A stretch of DNA of 6,954 nucleotides from Microcaldota archaeon (GTDB lineage Archaea; Micrarchaeota; Micrarchaeia; Anstonellales; Bilamarchaeaceae), in NCBI GenBank assembly GCA_021823425.1, contig JAKANX010000052.1, positions 1 to 6,954 of the forward strand, read 5' to 3'. The position numbers and the translations under genes were made by a program. The notes below the pieces were generated by a model that saw nothing but the letters and a program-made list of their open reading frames with translations, made no database searches and had not been told where the DNA came from. This document shows, in pieces, positions 6,118 to 6,954 of the stretch (position 1 is the stretch's first letter; each line of letters begins with the position of its first letter).

Positions 6118-6834
6118 TCATCTCGCAATGAGGCCGGGCTTCTTGAGGAATTCAAATTTGGACGGGTCGTTCCAGAATTCCCTGAGCAAGTCCCCGCACT
6201 CGAATCCGTACTTTGCGTTTATCTCCTGCGGCTTCTTCCTTTCCGTTCCCCTAATCACGTAATAGCCGTTCTGCTCCAGCCCGAAATCCGTGACGTAATA
6301 AGCTGCTCCCCTTCCGTCCTTGTAATCCGCGTAATCCGATTCGAATCCGTCGGCAACGAGGTTGGCCATCACCAGCACCTCGTCCTTGGACGCGTTCACC
6401 GTGACGTGGCCCCAGTTCGGCGGGATTAGCACGGACTGCCCCTTCTCCCCGAAAGTGACGAGCGCGTCCACGCTTCCGTCGCTCCTCCTCTTCTGGAGCA
6501 CGAATATCGCCCTCCCCGACAACACTTGGTAAATCTCGGGATAAGTGAGCCCCTTTTCCGCGATTGGGTGGTAGTGGCCGTACGTCTTGGCGTATTCCTC
6601 GCCAATTTTCTTTGGCGGTATTATCGTGATGTCGTACCTGAGCCCTTCCTTTTGTGCTATGGAGCGGAACATGAAATAGAGGGGGAAATCGTGCACTATC
6701 TGGCCGAGCTTGGTGTGCAGCACCTCGTTCATCTGCGACAGCGAGCGCACGGTGAATGAATGCACCTCCCCGTTCACGAACAGGCTCCTGCCCTTTACCT
6801 CTATGCGAACGGGCTCCTCGTAAAAAAGGGTCAT
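6118..6834 (-). CDS. pgi: Glucose-6-phosphate isomerase, archaeal cupin type
   Basis: A 238-residue cytoplasmic enzyme of the cupin GPI family, metal-dependent and unrelated in fold to the bacterial/eukaryotic isomerase. It interconverts glucose 6-phosphate and fructose 6-phosphate. The first cupin motif is seen as TYGHYHP with E100 following (H87, H89, E100), and the second as PPNWGHVTVN (H143). These are the expected metal ligands, all present. The N-terminal part (MTLFYEEPVRIEV, then RSLSQM at about 30-35) matches the family layout. It exceeds the roughly 190 residues of the Pyrococcus enzyme mainly through a C-terminal extension from about residue 190 ending in LKKPGLIAR. ATG 6832-6834 overlaps the TGA of the upstream gene as ATGA, so it is the downstream member of an operon and needs no promoter of its own; GGGGA 6 bases before the ATG is a weak ribosome site. 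Confidence 0.92.
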   Translation of the reverse strand: MTLFYEEPVRIEVKGRSLFVNGEVHSFTVRSLSQMNEVLHTKLGQIVHDFPLYFMFRSIAQKEGLRYDITIIPPKKIGEEYAKTYGHYHPIAEKGLTYPEIYQVLSGRAIFVLQKRRSDGSVDALVTFGEKGQSVLIPPNWGHVTVNASKDEVLVMANLVADGFESDYADYKDGRGAAYYVTDFGLEQNGYYVIRGTERKKPQEINAKYGFECGDLLREFWNDPSKFEFLKKPGLIAR

Positions 6835-6953
6835 AAGACGTCCCCGAAGCCCTTGTGCCTCTGGAACTCGCGCGTCTTTTCCAGGGTCTTGTAAACCACT
6901 AATTTCTCCTGCTTCATCTTGTGCATGAGCGCCCGAAGGAAGGTGAGGAACTC
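6831..6953 (-). CDS. C-terminal fragment of an unidentified gene upstream of pgi (5' truncated by window edge)
   Basis: Reading the minus strand from 6953 gives 40 residues ending at a TGA (6831-6833) that overlaps the pgi ATG by 4 bases. The text is protein-like: it opens with a hydrophobic helix start (EFLTFLRALMHKMKQ), then LVVYKTLEKTREFQ, and closes HKGFGDVL. It is basic, with a mixed amphipathic character and no membrane segment. Too little remains to identify a family. The ATGA overlap is typical of translationally coupled genes in one operon, so its product may work with, or at least be expressed with, the isomerase. The frame in phase with pgi is also open but gives Gly/Pro-rich text and is less likely. 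Confidence 0.6.
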   Translation of the reverse strand, partial: EFLTFLRALMHKMKQEKLVVYKTLEKTREFQRHKGFGDVL

Positions 6954-6954
6954 G

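Noticed and set aside
1..6954. CRISPR array, insertion sequence, tRNA/rRNA gene or defence locus
   Set aside because: No regular repeats, terminal inverted repeats, transposase, cloverleaf or nuclease/toxin motifs were seen on either strand.

Overview
The window reads as a stretch of archaeal chromosome, GC-rich by eye and very tightly packed. The archaeal assignment rests on three things seen together: an archaeal-type alanyl-tRNA synthetase with its N-terminal Cys4 cluster, a cupin-type (not bacterial/eukaryotic-type) glucose-6-phosphate isomerase, and AT-rich TATA-like boxes about 26 bases upstream of plausible transcript starts. Compaction (stop codons that overlap or abut, a 4-base ATGA overlap, only about 290 bases between genes) and the unassigned small helical proteins suggest a small-genome lineage, possibly DPANN-like such as Diapherotrites or Micrarchaeota. 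That last step is inference and could be wrong.

Layout, left to right. (1) The 3' end of an unidentified plus-strand gene (2-220) converges on, and shares a CTAG stop with, a minus-strand purine permease of the NCS2/AzgA family (217-1479). (2) A divergent control region of about 170 bases (1480-1650) holds a TATA box for the permease, placed for a leaderless transcript, a TATA-like box for the next gene, and two 11-bp hyphenated palindromes. (3) Two plus-strand hypothetical genes follow, each with its own likely promoter: a small TPR-like helical protein (1651-2124) and a Lys/Ala/Glu-rich helical protein (best start 2192, to 2896). (4) alaS (2967-5618) and, 4 bases on, a small four-helix membrane protein (5623-6117) form a likely operon. 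(5) A minus-strand operon enters from the right edge: the last 40 codons of an unidentified gene (6831-6953) overlap by ATGA with the cupin glucose-6-phosphate isomerase (6118-6834), whose stop abuts that of the membrane protein.

Functionally this is housekeeping DNA: tRNA-Ala charging and editing, sugar-phosphate isomerisation at the glycolysis/gluconeogenesis branch, and nucleobase uptake, with unassigned proteins between. I see no mobile element, CRISPR array, rRNA/tRNA gene or defence locus, and nothing that clearly amounts to an undescribed system. The most useful observations are start-site corrections, the operator-like palindromes, the uncharacterised membrane protein coupled to alaS, and the two hypothetical helical proteins.
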